From Acetobacter conturbans (GTDB lineage Bacteria > Pseudomonadota > Alphaproteobacteria > Acetobacterales > Acetobacteraceae), in assembly GCF_011516755.1 (NCBI RefSeq), contig NZ_WOSY01000014.1, positions 1 to 63,015 on the forward strand: a stretch of 63,015 bases of DNA, written 5' to 3'. The position numbers and the translations under genes were made by a program. The number at the start of each line of letters is the position of its first letter. Positions within the stretch are counted from its first letter, which is position 1. Shown here piece after piece: positions 55,450 to 63,015 of this stretch. The notes below the pieces were generated by a model. It saw nothing but the letters and a program-made list of their open reading frames with translations. It was not told the origin of the DNA and did not search any database.

Positions 55450-56709
55450 ATGGATGTTGACCTGATCTTGCGTGGTGGTCGAGTTATTGATCCGCTTACA
55501 AAACGAAATGAAGTGATGGATGTCGCCGTCGTGAACGGCCATATCTCGCATATGACACCGATCCTCGGTCCGGAAATCAAAGCACAAAAAGAAATAGACG
55601 TCCGCGGGCAGATCGTTGCGCCGGGACTTATCGATACACACGGCCATATTTATCAGCATGTCACGGGGCGTTTTGGTCTCAACCCCGATCTCGTGGGTGT
55701 ACGCTCGGGCGTCACAACTATTATCGATCAGGGCGGCCCAAGCTGCATGACACTGGGAGGGTTCCGTCATTTCGTGGCCGAACCAGCCAACACGCGTGTC
55801 CTGTGTTTTCTGTCCGCCTATCTCGTGGGGGGGCTTGAGGGGCATCTCTACCCTGAACTTTACGGCCCGGGCCAAACCAATATCGAACATAGCGTGCGCG
55901 TTGCCCGTGATAACGCGGATATCGTGCGCGGAATCAAGGGTCATGCCGAAATCGGCGGCATTTCCCGCTGGGGCCTGGATGTCGTCAAGATCGGCAAGGA
56001 AATCGCCCGGCAGGCTGGTATTCCGCTGTATGTCCATCTGGGCCAGCTTTGGCCGACACGCAACGACGCGCCGGACATCAACGCGGACGACGTCGTGCGT
56101 GAACTTGTTCCCCTGCTGGAAGAAGGCGATATCCTGGCCCACCCCTTCACGCGCCATCCAGGCGGTTTCATCTCCATGGACACAGGAGAAGTCCACCCCG
56201 TTGTCTGGGCCGCGCTTGAACGGGGGGTGACGGTTGATGTCGGCCACGGCTCGCATTTTTCCTTCGAGATGGCCAGACAGGTCATGCGCGCGGGAATCCG
56301 CCCCTACACGCTGGGGGCCGACCTGCACGGATACAACGTCGCGGCGCCCGATATCACGGACAGCGAAGACCGTCAGGCCAATCCCTTCGCAGGGCGCGCG
56401 CCCTTCAGCCTGACAAACGCCATGTCAAAAATGCTTTTCCTTGGCATGCCGCTTGATGAGGTAATGGCCACCGTCACCTCCAATCCGGCAAAAATGATCG
56501 GCATGTCGGACACAATCGGTTCTCTGCAGGTCGGACGTGAAGCCGATATCAGTGTTCTCAGCCTTGAAAGCGGACGTTTTGAAATGACGGACAATAGCGG
56601 TGGCCGTGAGGTCGTCGATACCATGCTGGTTCCGTCCTTTACGTTGCGGGCAGGACAGCTTTTCGAGGCGGATAGTCCGCTCGTCCCCCCTCTCATCCGG
56701 GTTCAGTAA
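55450..56709 (+). CDS. metal-dependent amidohydrolase (dihydroorotase/deacetylase-like)
   Basis: A 419-residue amidohydrolase-superfamily enzyme. The first metal motif is His64-x-His66 in DTHGHIYQHV; later metal or catalytic candidates are the Lys in VRGIKGHAE, His in YVHLGQ, His in LAHPFTRH and Asp in LGADLHGYN, and the C-terminus has the GREADISVL strand. Members of this cyclic-amidase/deacetylase group hydrolyse cyclic amides or N-acyl groups. The ATG at 55450 begins the conserved beta strand; an ATG at 55414 lies inside the operator and is unlikely. It should open a ring or cleave an amide in the island's pathway. Confidence 0.82.
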   Translation: MDVDLILRGGRVIDPLTKRNEVMDVAVVNGHISHMTPILGPEIKAQKEIDVRGQIVAPGLIDTHGHIYQHVTGRFGLNPDLVGVRSGVTTIIDQGGPSCMTLGGFRHFVAEPANTRVLCFLSAYLVGGLEGHLYPELYGPGQTNIEHSVRVARDNADIVRGIKGHAEIGGISRWGLDVVKIGKEIARQAGIPLYVHLGQLWPTRNDAPDINADDVVRELVPLLEEGDILAHPFTRHPGGFISMDTGEVHPVVWAALERGVTVDVGHGSHFSFEMARQVMRAGIRPYTLGADLHGYNVAAPDITDSEDRQANPFAGRAPFSLTNAMSKMLFLGMPLDEVMATVTSNPAKMIGMSDTIGSLQVGREADISVLSLESGRFEMTDNSGGREVVDTMLVPSFTLRAGQLFEADSPLVPPLIRVQ

Positions 56710-56727
56710 AGCAGGAGAATACGGTCC

Positions 56728-57570
56728 ATGACCCCAGCAGGCGGCAACAGGTCCGACCAGAAAGCACTGGACGCGGCCTATGACAATGTCGCCGCCGTGC
56801 CGGGCAGCCGGGAGTGGATGGCCCGGCTGCGTGTGGATTCCGCAGCATTTCGTGTAAACTTGGCGAACAGAAGCTATGATATTCAATGGGGCTCCAGTGC
56901 TGCCCATCGCTGGACGTTATATCCGTCTGGCCAGACAGGTGCCCCCTGCCTGATTTTCATTCATGGGGGTTACTGGCAATGGAACCGCCCTGAAGACTTC
57001 GCCTGCTTGGCCGGAGGCCTGCTGGCACATGGCTGGTCGGTTGCCATGCCCGCCCATACGCTGGCCCCGACGGCCAGCCTAACCCGGATCGTCGGTGAAC
57101 TTGAAGGCGCGCTGGACTGGCTGGCCCGGCATGGCGGCACGTATGGCTTGGTCGGCCCTCATGTAGTGTCCGGCTGGTCGGCGGGCGGCACACTCGCAGC
57201 GCTTTTACTCGATCATCCTTTGATTACCGCTGGCCTGTGTATCTCAGGCATTTATGACCTCGCCCCCTTGCAGAGGACATACCTGAACGCTGCCCTGAAT
57301 TTGAGCGAACAGGAAATCGAACGCTTTTCCCCACTACGGAACGACCCCTCGCCCAAATCACTCTGCATTGCGTTCGGCACGCACGAACTGCCGGTATTCG
57401 GCAAGGATGCTACAGCCCTCCATGCCTTACGGGCCAGTCGCCAGTGCCCGACGACACTACTCCCTGTCAGGCAGGCGGATCATTTCCGTATTCTTGATGC
57501 GCTCCGCGCTCCAGACGGATTGCTGACACGCCGGCTGATGGAAACAACGGCCAGTTCCACCAGCCCATAG
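56728..57570 (+). CDS. alpha/beta hydrolase, kynurenine formamidase-like
   Basis: A 280-residue alpha/beta hydrolase. The oxyanion motif HGGYW is at residues 79-83, the nucleophile Ser151 in SGWSAGGTLAALL and the catalytic His near the end in QADHFRILDAL. The HGGYW form and overall length match bacterial kynurenine formamidase-like enzymes. AGGAG lies 10 bases before the ATG, 18 bases after the amidohydrolase gene. No other tryptophan-degradation gene is nearby, so it more probably cleaves an N-formyl or ester intermediate of the island's pathway. Confidence 0.8.
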   Translation: MTPAGGNRSDQKALDAAYDNVAAVPGSREWMARLRVDSAAFRVNLANRSYDIQWGSSAAHRWTLYPSGQTGAPCLIFIHGGYWQWNRPEDFACLAGGLLAHGWSVAMPAHTLAPTASLTRIVGELEGALDWLARHGGTYGLVGPHVVSGWSAGGTLAALLLDHPLITAGLCISGIYDLAPLQRTYLNAALNLSEQEIERFSPLRNDPSPKSLCIAFGTHELPVFGKDATALHALRASRQCPTTLLPVRQADHFRILDALRAPDGLLTRRLMETTASSTSP

Positions 57571-57595
57571 GTGTGGCACTCAACGCAGGCGGTTT

Positions 57596-57985
57596 TCATC
57601 GGCACGGTCGGGGAGCTATTTTCGACCTGCCCGTCATGATGGAGAGATGGGCAGCAAGAATACGCTGATTCCGCGCCATCGTTTATCCATATCCGCATCT
57701 GCCATCCGGCTGCCTGTATAGCGGAACTTCAGGCTGGCAACCCTCATGCTCCCATCCACCCACACCCTATGCCGTCGCCGCGCCCAGCGCGGCGGAGACC
57801 CTCCAGCCTGACTCGACGAAACACCGTAATTTCCTGAGCACATAAAGGTTTTCACCCACACCATAGCGCACGATTTCCGGCCCATGCCAGAACAGCGCGT
57901 CCAGCACGGATTGGATTACGGACCAGCGCCACTTCGTACAGATCGGAATATTGATAATCTATACCCACATCACCGGGTCGTTCAC
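57596..57985 (-). pseudogene. frameshifted HpxZ/AtzH-like (DUF3225) gene
   Basis: From a GTG at 57985 to a TGA at 57596-57598 (390 bases, normal family length about 130 codons) the HpxZ pattern is readable only by changing frames. Pieces in order are VNDPVMWV; DYQYSDLYEVALVRN; SVLDALFWHGPEIVRYGVGE then NLY; AQEITVFRRVRLEGLRRA; ASLKFRYTGSR; and LAAHLSIM at the end. These match the DUF3225 order (RYEAAL..ND, VLD.LFW, GEENLYG-like, FR..RP, LEF, AHLS). HpxZ/AtzH accompanies HpxX/HpxY in oxalurate and cyanurate gene sets. Several frameshifts indicate a decayed gene, or poor sequence. It follows the GMC gene by 26 bases. Confidence 0.78.
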
Positions 57986-58011
57986 CTGTTACCTGTCCTG
58001 CTCACACGTTT

Positions 58012-59628
58012 TTATCTGCAACGGGCATAGTCCTCGGCGAACATGACCGCACCCTTACGCGCCAGCGCCTGGCAGGGCGCATTGGTATTCGCACTCACAA
58101 TGTTGGGCATGATGGATGCATCAATCACGCGCAGGTTCTCAACCCCTTTTACCCGTAGGCGCGCATCCACCACGGCCCTGTCATCCTTACCCATGCGGCA
58201 GGTGCCAACAGGATGCCACATGGTGTTCACAACCTTGCGTATCCACTGCGCGATCTCCTCGTCGCTCTGGATGGCGGCTCCGGGGGCAAGCTCCTCCTGC
58301 GTGACCTGCGCAAGCGAGTCCTGTGCCATGACCATCCGCGCCGCACGGATGGCCGTGATCGCGTCACGCAGATCCTGCTCATCATCCATAAAATTGGGAT
58401 TGATCAACGGCATGGAACAAGGATCTGCATCTGCCAGCCGCACCCAGCCACGGCTGCGTGGACGCAGCAGCACGACCTCCAATGTCACGCCCGGCCGCTT
58501 GCCCGTCGGAATCAGGCCATCTTCAGAAATGACAGGAACATGGTAACACTGCACGGTGGGATCGGCCGTGAAATCATTCGGGTTCCAGTGGGATACCGTC
58601 TCAATCCCATTCCCCGCTATAGGTCCGTCGCGGGTGAGCAGATAACGCAAGGCCGCCTTCGCCGCACCCATGCCACCGCAGATATCCTGATACCCCAGCT
58701 TATCCCGAATATAGGTGCGCACGCAGCATATCGGATGGTCCTGCAGATTTGCACCCACATCAGGCGCATCGACCTTCACCTCGATACCGACTTTGCGCAG
58801 TTCGTCTTGCGGTCCCACCCCGGAATGCATCAGAATCTTGGGAGACTGCACGGCACCAGCCGACAGAATGACCTGCCGGGCCAGCAATCTGTGAGAACGG
58901 ACACCGACGAGATATTCTATGCCATAAGCCTGTCCATCCCGGAGCATTACTCTTGTGACCGTCGCCCCGGTGACTGTCTTGACCCGACCTGACTGCAAAT
59001 GCCTGCGCAGATAGGCATCTACCGCACTGCAACGTCTCCCCTGATGGATGTTCGTCTGCACTGGAGAAGCCCCAATCTGGCTTTCCCCATTATAATCGAC
59101 GTTATAGGGCAGGCCATATTCCTGAAATGCCTTGACGCATAACTGGTTTAACGGATTGATATGCCGTGTCAGCTCTATTTTCATGTCCCCGTGGGTGCCA
59201 TGATAGGCATTGTGGAAAGTGTCGCTGCATTCCTGCGCCACAAAATGCCTGAGCATTTCGGCATAGGACCAATCTTCCTCACCTCCTACAGCCTCATTCC
59301 ATTCATCGTAATCCCGTGGTTGCCCGCGCACATAGCAGAGCGCATTGACAGACGACCCTCCTCCCATGACCCGGCCTGAACGGTATGGCCGCGATGTACC
59401 GTACTGGGGCACGGTATCGTATTTCCATAAATGCCTGTCATGTTCCAAAAGCTTGGCGTAACCAGCGGGAATTTTAATCAATAGGTCGGTATCGGCACCT
59501 CCGGCTTCAATCACCGTGATACGGGCATCCGTATGCTCCGCCAGATAACCCGCCACGACACAACCGGAAGCACCTGCACCGACAATCACAATATCAGTTT
59601 CTGATTCCGGCATCATTATCGCTTTCAT
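58012..59628 (-). CDS. GMC-family FAD oxidoreductase (alcohol/choline dehydrogenase-like)
   Basis: A 538-residue flavoprotein. The FAD fold IVIVGAGASGCVVAGYL is near residue 13, the GMC signature is GRVMGGGSSVNALCYVRG, and the active-site His lies in TMWHPVGTCRMG, with the second active residue Asn in SANTNAPCQALA. It oxidises a primary alcohol to an aldehyde, transferring electrons to oxygen or a respiratory acceptor. Three nearby ATG codons (59628, 59616, 59613) make the start uncertain. It lies downstream of an NCS1 permease and an aldehyde dehydrogenase, which would continue the oxidation. Substrate unknown; pyridoxine 4-oxidase and choline dehydrogenase are relatives. Confidence 0.88.
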   Translation of the reverse strand: MKAIMMPESETDIVIVGAGASGCVVAGYLAEHTDARITVIEAGGADTDLLIKIPAGYAKLLEHDRHLWKYDTVPQYGTSRPYRSGRVMGGGSSVNALCYVRGQPRDYDEWNEAVGGEEDWSYAEMLRHFVAQECSDTFHNAYHGTHGDMKIELTRHINPLNQLCVKAFQEYGLPYNVDYNGESQIGASPVQTNIHQGRRCSAVDAYLRRHLQSGRVKTVTGATVTRVMLRDGQAYGIEYLVGVRSHRLLARQVILSAGAVQSPKILMHSGVGPQDELRKVGIEVKVDAPDVGANLQDHPICCVRTYIRDKLGYQDICGGMGAAKAALRYLLTRDGPIAGNGIETVSHWNPNDFTADPTVQCYHVPVISEDGLIPTGKRPGVTLEVVLLRPRSRGWVRLADADPCSMPLINPNFMDDEQDLRDAITAIRAARMVMAQDSLAQVTQEELAPGAAIQSDEEIAQWIRKVVNTMWHPVGTCRMGKDDRAVVDARLRVKGVENLRVIDASIMPNIVSANTNAPCQALARKGAVMFAEDYARCR

Positions 59629-59710
59629 TCATGCTGCGTGTGACGGTTCATCGCATGCAGCATGAACCACTGGAATAAAGAAGGAGGAAGTCGGGTCGAC
59701 AGACTGGAAC

Positions 59711-61132
59711 TCAGACGCGACTGGTGGCCGCCTGTAATTCCCACTGCTTTTTCCTGCGCGCCAAAATCCAGTAAAGAACGCCCGGCACGACAATACCCAG
59801 TATCCAGGAGATATCGATGCCACCAAGCTGATTGGCAATCACACCGGTATAGAGGCTGTTGGATACAAAAGGTACCTGCACGACAATACCCAGGACATAA
59901 CAGCTTACAGCCGAACCATTTACAAAGCCGTATATCCCACCATCATTTCGGTAGAGAGAGGGAATATCGTAATGGCCATGCCGTATCAGATAGTAATCGA
60001 CCAGGTTAATGGCAGTCCACGGTGACAAAACAGCTAGCAGTAGCAACAGGAAGTTACTGACATTGTTCAATGCGTCGCCACTCAGGCTCATGGTCAGCAA
60101 CGCGGAGACACTGACCAGCAGCGCGGCTACAACGGTCCGGGCTTTTTTGGAAGGTTTCCATGCCGGAGCGAAGGTATGCAGCAGCGTCAGGCTAGACAGC
60201 GTGGCACAATAGATCTGCATCGCTGCAGAGACAATCGTTGATGCGAAGAACACGATATAGATGACAGCAGGAAGAATGCTCGAAACATGCTTGAGTGATT
60301 CATAATAATTTTCTCCGGAGAGGGTGCCCGCTACATACGCGCCCACGATCATGGGAAGGGCAGCACCGATCGTACTGCCAGAAAGGCATCCGTAAAATGC
60401 TTCTTTCTCCCCTGTACGGACAGGCAGGTAGCGCGAATAGTCGGACACATAAGGCGCGTAGGCTACCTGCCACAGAACGCCGACCGATATAGCCATAAGA
60501 AAATCATGCGCGCTGGGCGTTACGAAAAAAGGAACTTTCAACACCCCGAAAGGACTCATTACGTAAATCGCGCCGATCAGTACAAACACGATCCCCGCAA
60601 TATAGGAGAACGCCACAATAAAACGTTCAAGCAGGGCATGACCCACTGTACACAGTACCCAGACCATGAAGGCCGAGGCATAAATCGCCGGAGAGCCGGA
60701 AAGCGGGCCAAAAAACGTAGTCGACTGATCCCGACTGATAGCGAAAAGCGTCGAGGCAAAACCGATATACATGAAAATGACGATAAGAATGACCAAAAGC
60801 GACCCATAAACCCCGAACTGGCCACGGGTCTGCTGCATCTGCGGAATACCCAGATGCGGCCCTTGTGCCGCATGCAGCGCCATGAAAATGCCGCCCACGA
60901 CATTACCCAGCATAATGGCCAGAATGGCCCACCCCACCGACAGGTTGCATAGCTGGGTATAGATCATCCCCGTCATGAAGGTCAGAATGGTCTGGTTAGC
61001 ACCCAGCCAGACCGTGGCAAGTGACCATGCGTTACCACGCCGGATATTTTCCGGGATCGGGAATATCGTTTCTGTTTCGATACGAAATGAACTGTTTTTT
61101 CCATCCTGTGAAGACACAACACTTTCGGACAT
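59711..61132 (-). CDS. NCS1-family nucleobase/cation symporter
   Basis: A 473-residue inner-membrane protein with about 12 membrane segments. The start IFPIPENIRRGNAWSLATVWLG is split here as IFPIPENIRRG and NAWSLATVWLG; with LGANQTILTFMTG and the central AYAPYVSDYSRYLP it is typical of NCS1 (CodB/allantoin/hydantoin/thiamine-precursor) carriers. GGAG lies 8 bases before the ATG. NCS1 proteins import nitrogen heterocycles, which is the best clue to the type of substrate used by the island. Precise specificity is not predictable. Confidence 0.9.
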   Translation of the reverse strand: MSESVVSSQDGKNSSFRIETETIFPIPENIRRGNAWSLATVWLGANQTILTFMTGMIYTQLCNLSVGWAILAIMLGNVVGGIFMALHAAQGPHLGIPQMQQTRGQFGVYGSLLVILIVIFMYIGFASTLFAISRDQSTTFFGPLSGSPAIYASAFMVWVLCTVGHALLERFIVAFSYIAGIVFVLIGAIYVMSPFGVLKVPFFVTPSAHDFLMAISVGVLWQVAYAPYVSDYSRYLPVRTGEKEAFYGCLSGSTIGAALPMIVGAYVAGTLSGENYYESLKHVSSILPAVIYIVFFASTIVSAAMQIYCATLSSLTLLHTFAPAWKPSKKARTVVAALLVSVSALLTMSLSGDALNNVSNFLLLLLAVLSPWTAINLVDYYLIRHGHYDIPSLYRNDGGIYGFVNGSAVSCYVLGIVVQVPFVSNSLYTGVIANQLGGIDISWILGIVVPGVLYWILARRKKQWELQAATSRV

Positions 61133-61204
61133 TTCATCATCTCCAAAAAGACAGGGAGCCGGTCCGCACCAGCCATGCCCGACATAGCAAGACCGCCGTC
61201 TTGC

Positions 61205-62680
61205 TCAGAACGGAAAAGAGGGTTTCGCTGTCTGAAACGTAACCCATTTGAGTTCGGTCATTTCCTCTATGGAATAGCGCCCACCTTCCCGACCGAAACC
61301 GCTGTTCTTGACACCACCAAACGGCACGTGCGGCTCATCGGAAATTGTCGAGTCATTGATATGCACCATACCCGCCTCGATATTTTGCGCGAAATACCAA
61401 GCGTCACTCAGGTTTTCGGTCATGACGGCGGCGGACAGACCATAGGATGTATCATTAGCCAGCCTGAGCGCGTCGCCCGTATCCTCGGCGCGCAGAACCG
61501 AAACCACAGGCCCAAATGATTCCTCGTGATAGATCCGCATGGCAGGCGTTACATCCGTCAGGACAGTCGGCTCAAAATACGAACCGTTATAGCCGCCCCC
61601 ACACCGGACAACCGCGCCTTGGGACACGGCATCCTCAATCTGTCCAGCTATGAACGCACATTGCGAAATTCGAATCAGAGGTCCCACAACAGTATCTTCC
61701 CGATCGGGAGAACCTACCTTCACCTGTCGTGTCCGTTCGACAAACCGCTTGCAGAATTCGTCATATAAGGAGGAATCCACAATCACGCGCGATCCCGCCA
61801 TACAGACCTGCCCTTGGTGCAAAAACGCTCCGAAAGTGGCCGCGCGCACCGCCCCATCGAGATCCGCGTCCCGAAGGACAACCAGCGGCCCTTTGCCCCC
61901 CATTTCCAACGTTATCCGCTTTAACCCCCGGGCCGCCCCTTCGGCCAGAAGGCGGCCGGTGCGGGTTGATCCCGTAAAAGTAATCGCTTTAATGCGCGGA
62001 TCTTCGGTCAAAGCAGGCGCAATATCAGCCACCGCCGCGTTGATGACGTTCAAAACCCCTGGAGGCAACCCAGCCTCTTCAAAAAGGTCGGCGATCAAGA
62101 GGCCGGAAAGCGGTGTTTCTTCCGACGGTTTTATGATGATGGCATTCCCTGCCGCCACAGCAGGCACAACCTTTTTCATGGTCAGCAGAAATGGCGAATT
62201 GAACGGGCAGATACCCAACACGACGCCCAAAGGCTGGCGGAACGACATGGAAACCCGACCTTCAATCGTGGTGGGCATCGTTTCACCCGCGATACGGCGA
62301 ATTTCTCCTACCATGGTCTGGATGAGATCGATGACATAGTCGATTTCCCAGAGAGCTTTTTTGAAAGCCGATCCAGATTCCTTAATCAGAATCTGCTGGA
62401 TTTCCGTACGGCGGGTCATGATGACATCACGCAAACAGAAAAAAAGCGCTTCCTTTGTGCCCACCCGCGTATCAGCCCAAGCGCGCGAGGCTCGTTGGGC
62501 ACTCTCCAGAGCAGCTTCCACATCCGGAGCGGTCGCCTGATGCACATAGGCAATCAGGGTATTGTCGGCCGGGTTATGGTCAGGAGCCCGTTTCCCTTGT
62601 GTGGACGCTACCCACCGGCCATCAACATACAGTCCATAAACCGGAATTCCGTTTTCTTCACAAAGAGGTTTCAGCATCAT
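61205..62680 (-). CDS. NAD(P)-dependent aldehyde dehydrogenase
   Basis: A 491-residue ALDH of the benzaldehyde/vanillin dehydrogenase-like type. Active-site residues are Asn161 in CPFNSPF, Lys184 in IIIKPSEETPL, Glu259 in TLEMGGKGPL and Cys293 in HQGQVCMAGSR. It is the first gene of the minus-strand operon (ALDH, NCS1 permease, GMC oxidoreductase, hpxZ remnant), 72 bases before the permease. It would convert the aldehyde made by the GMC enzyme to an acid. Two adjacent ATGs make the exact start ambiguous by one codon. Operator 3 lies 164 bases upstream. Confidence 0.9.
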   Translation of the reverse strand: MMLKPLCEENGIPVYGLYVDGRWVASTQGKRAPDHNPADNTLIAYVHQATAPDVEAALESAQRASRAWADTRVGTKEALFFCLRDVIMTRRTEIQQILIKESGSAFKKALWEIDYVIDLIQTMVGEIRRIAGETMPTTIEGRVSMSFRQPLGVVLGICPFNSPFLLTMKKVVPAVAAGNAIIIKPSEETPLSGLLIADLFEEAGLPPGVLNVINAAVADIAPALTEDPRIKAITFTGSTRTGRLLAEGAARGLKRITLEMGGKGPLVVLRDADLDGAVRAATFGAFLHQGQVCMAGSRVIVDSSLYDEFCKRFVERTRQVKVGSPDREDTVVGPLIRISQCAFIAGQIEDAVSQGAVVRCGGGYNGSYFEPTVLTDVTPAMRIYHEESFGPVVSVLRAEDTGDALRLANDTSYGLSAAVMTENLSDAWYFAQNIEAGMVHINDSTISDEPHVPFGGVKNSGFGREGGRYSIEEMTELKWVTFQTAKPSFPF

Positions 62681-62995
62681 TTCACCGTTCGTATTGTGCC
62701 ACGTGTTTCAGTCGGCATGGCCTCTCTGAGTGCCACATGAAACCCGCTCCTTTCGCGGCCGCATCCAATCCGCACGATGGTGCAGTATCGTCACATTCCG
62801 ATATCGCAACGCTTACACAAAGTTTGAGCGCGCGCAATACTAATCAGCACACTGACAAATTATCCGTTTCAGACTCAGGGCAGGCTGGTCACCGGATTAA
62901 GGGACTAGAGCGTGTAGTCAGTTAGCGCCTGCTGGTCTGGGCCTTGTACTTTTGTCCGATGCATGATGTTTTCTCCCTGTTTTCAGGGGGGATAT
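62681..62995. other. region upstream of ALDH operon
   Basis: About 315 bases without a supported gene. It contains operator 3 (62844-62855), a small inverted repeat GACTA/TAGTC at 62903-62919, and a hairpin CCCTG/CAGGG with a TTTT loop at 62975-62988. Confidence 0.45.
62844..62855. promoter_or_regulatory. MarR-type operator 3, upstream of ALDH operon
   Basis: TCAGCACACTGA in context AATCAGCACACTGACA, sharing RATCAGYAYACTGAC with operators 1 and 2. It is less symmetric than operator 1. It lies 164 bases before the aldehyde dehydrogenase start on the opposite strand. Confidence 0.62.
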
Positions 62996-63015
62996 ATGGA
63001 TGCGCCGGTATGCTC
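62996..63015 (+). CDS. possible start of a gene cut by the window edge
   Basis: ATG at 62996 preceded by a G-run (62986-62991) that could serve as ribosome binding site; it encodes MDAPVC before the window ends. Too short to identify. An insertion-element gene is one possibility, because the preceding 100 bases have terminal-repeat-like features. Confidence 0.25.

Noticed and set aside
55393..56328. 311-codon minus-strand frame overlapping the MarR operator
   Set aside because: Antisense to the amidohydrolase with its metal motif; no domain seen in the minus frame.
1..63015. CRISPR arrays, tRNA/rRNA genes, prophage or conjugation modules
   Set aside because: No regularly spaced repeats, cloverleaf-type sequences or phage/conjugation gene families were seen; mobile DNA is limited to two decayed IS5-type transposases.

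Overview
This 63 kb window looks like chromosomal DNA of an acetic acid bacterium (Alphaproteobacteria, Acetobacteraceae). The reasons are moderately high GC, the gene families present (ELM1-family protein, alginate-export-type porin in a nitrate operon, a nitrate reductase fused to a flavoprotein) and decayed IS5-type transposases. I cannot assign a genus. No tRNA, rRNA, CRISPR array or prophage was seen.

Region 1 (0.9-17.3 kb) is a cyclic imino acid catabolism locus. Two divergent operons leave a palindromic operator at 9349-9381. The left arm encodes a D-amino acid (D-hydroxyproline) dehydrogenase, 2-oxoglutarate semialdehyde dehydrogenase, an amino acid permease, an L-pipecolate oxidase-like protein (AmaA) and a piperideine-6-carboxylate dehydrogenase-like protein (AmaB). 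The right arm encodes the deaminase LhpC, the 4-hydroxyproline epimerase LhpA and a GntR/FCD regulator. Together they form a complete trans-4-hydroxy-L-proline to 2-oxoglutarate route plus pipecolate oxidation. A TonB receptor, an unusual membrane protein and a pyrroline/piperideine-2-carboxylate reductase-like gene follow.

Region 2 (17.5-26.6 kb) is a surface polysaccharide cluster. It holds a GH43-like protein, GT4, a CDP-glycerol glycerophosphotransferase-like protein, a metallophosphoesterase, a GT32-like protein, an ELM1-family protein, GT2 and a flippase. Region 3 (26.9-38.8 kb) carries two IS5-type transposase remnants, a PadR (YqjI-like)/siderophore-interacting protein/MFS operon, a decayed RND gene and an intact RND-MFP-OMF efflux operon.

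Region 4 (39.1-50.7 kb) is a complete nitrate assimilation operon: transporter, porin, fused NirBD nitrite reductase, nitrate reductase fused to a flavodoxin/FNR module, then the NasT/NasS regulators. Its leader contains two candidate NasT (ANTAR) target hairpins.

Region 5 (51.0-62.9 kb) is the least explained part: a MarR-controlled catabolic island. It has a Rieske oxygenase and reductase, an HpxX/HpxY (AtzG/AtzE)-like amidase pair, a cyclic amidohydrolase, a formamidase-like hydrolase, and an opposite-strand operon of aldehyde dehydrogenase, NCS1 permease and GMC oxidoreductase ending in a frameshifted HpxZ/AtzH remnant. Three copies of one palindrome (RATCAGYAYACTGAC) sit at its transcription units and suggest a single regulon for an unidentified, probably N-heterocyclic, substrate.
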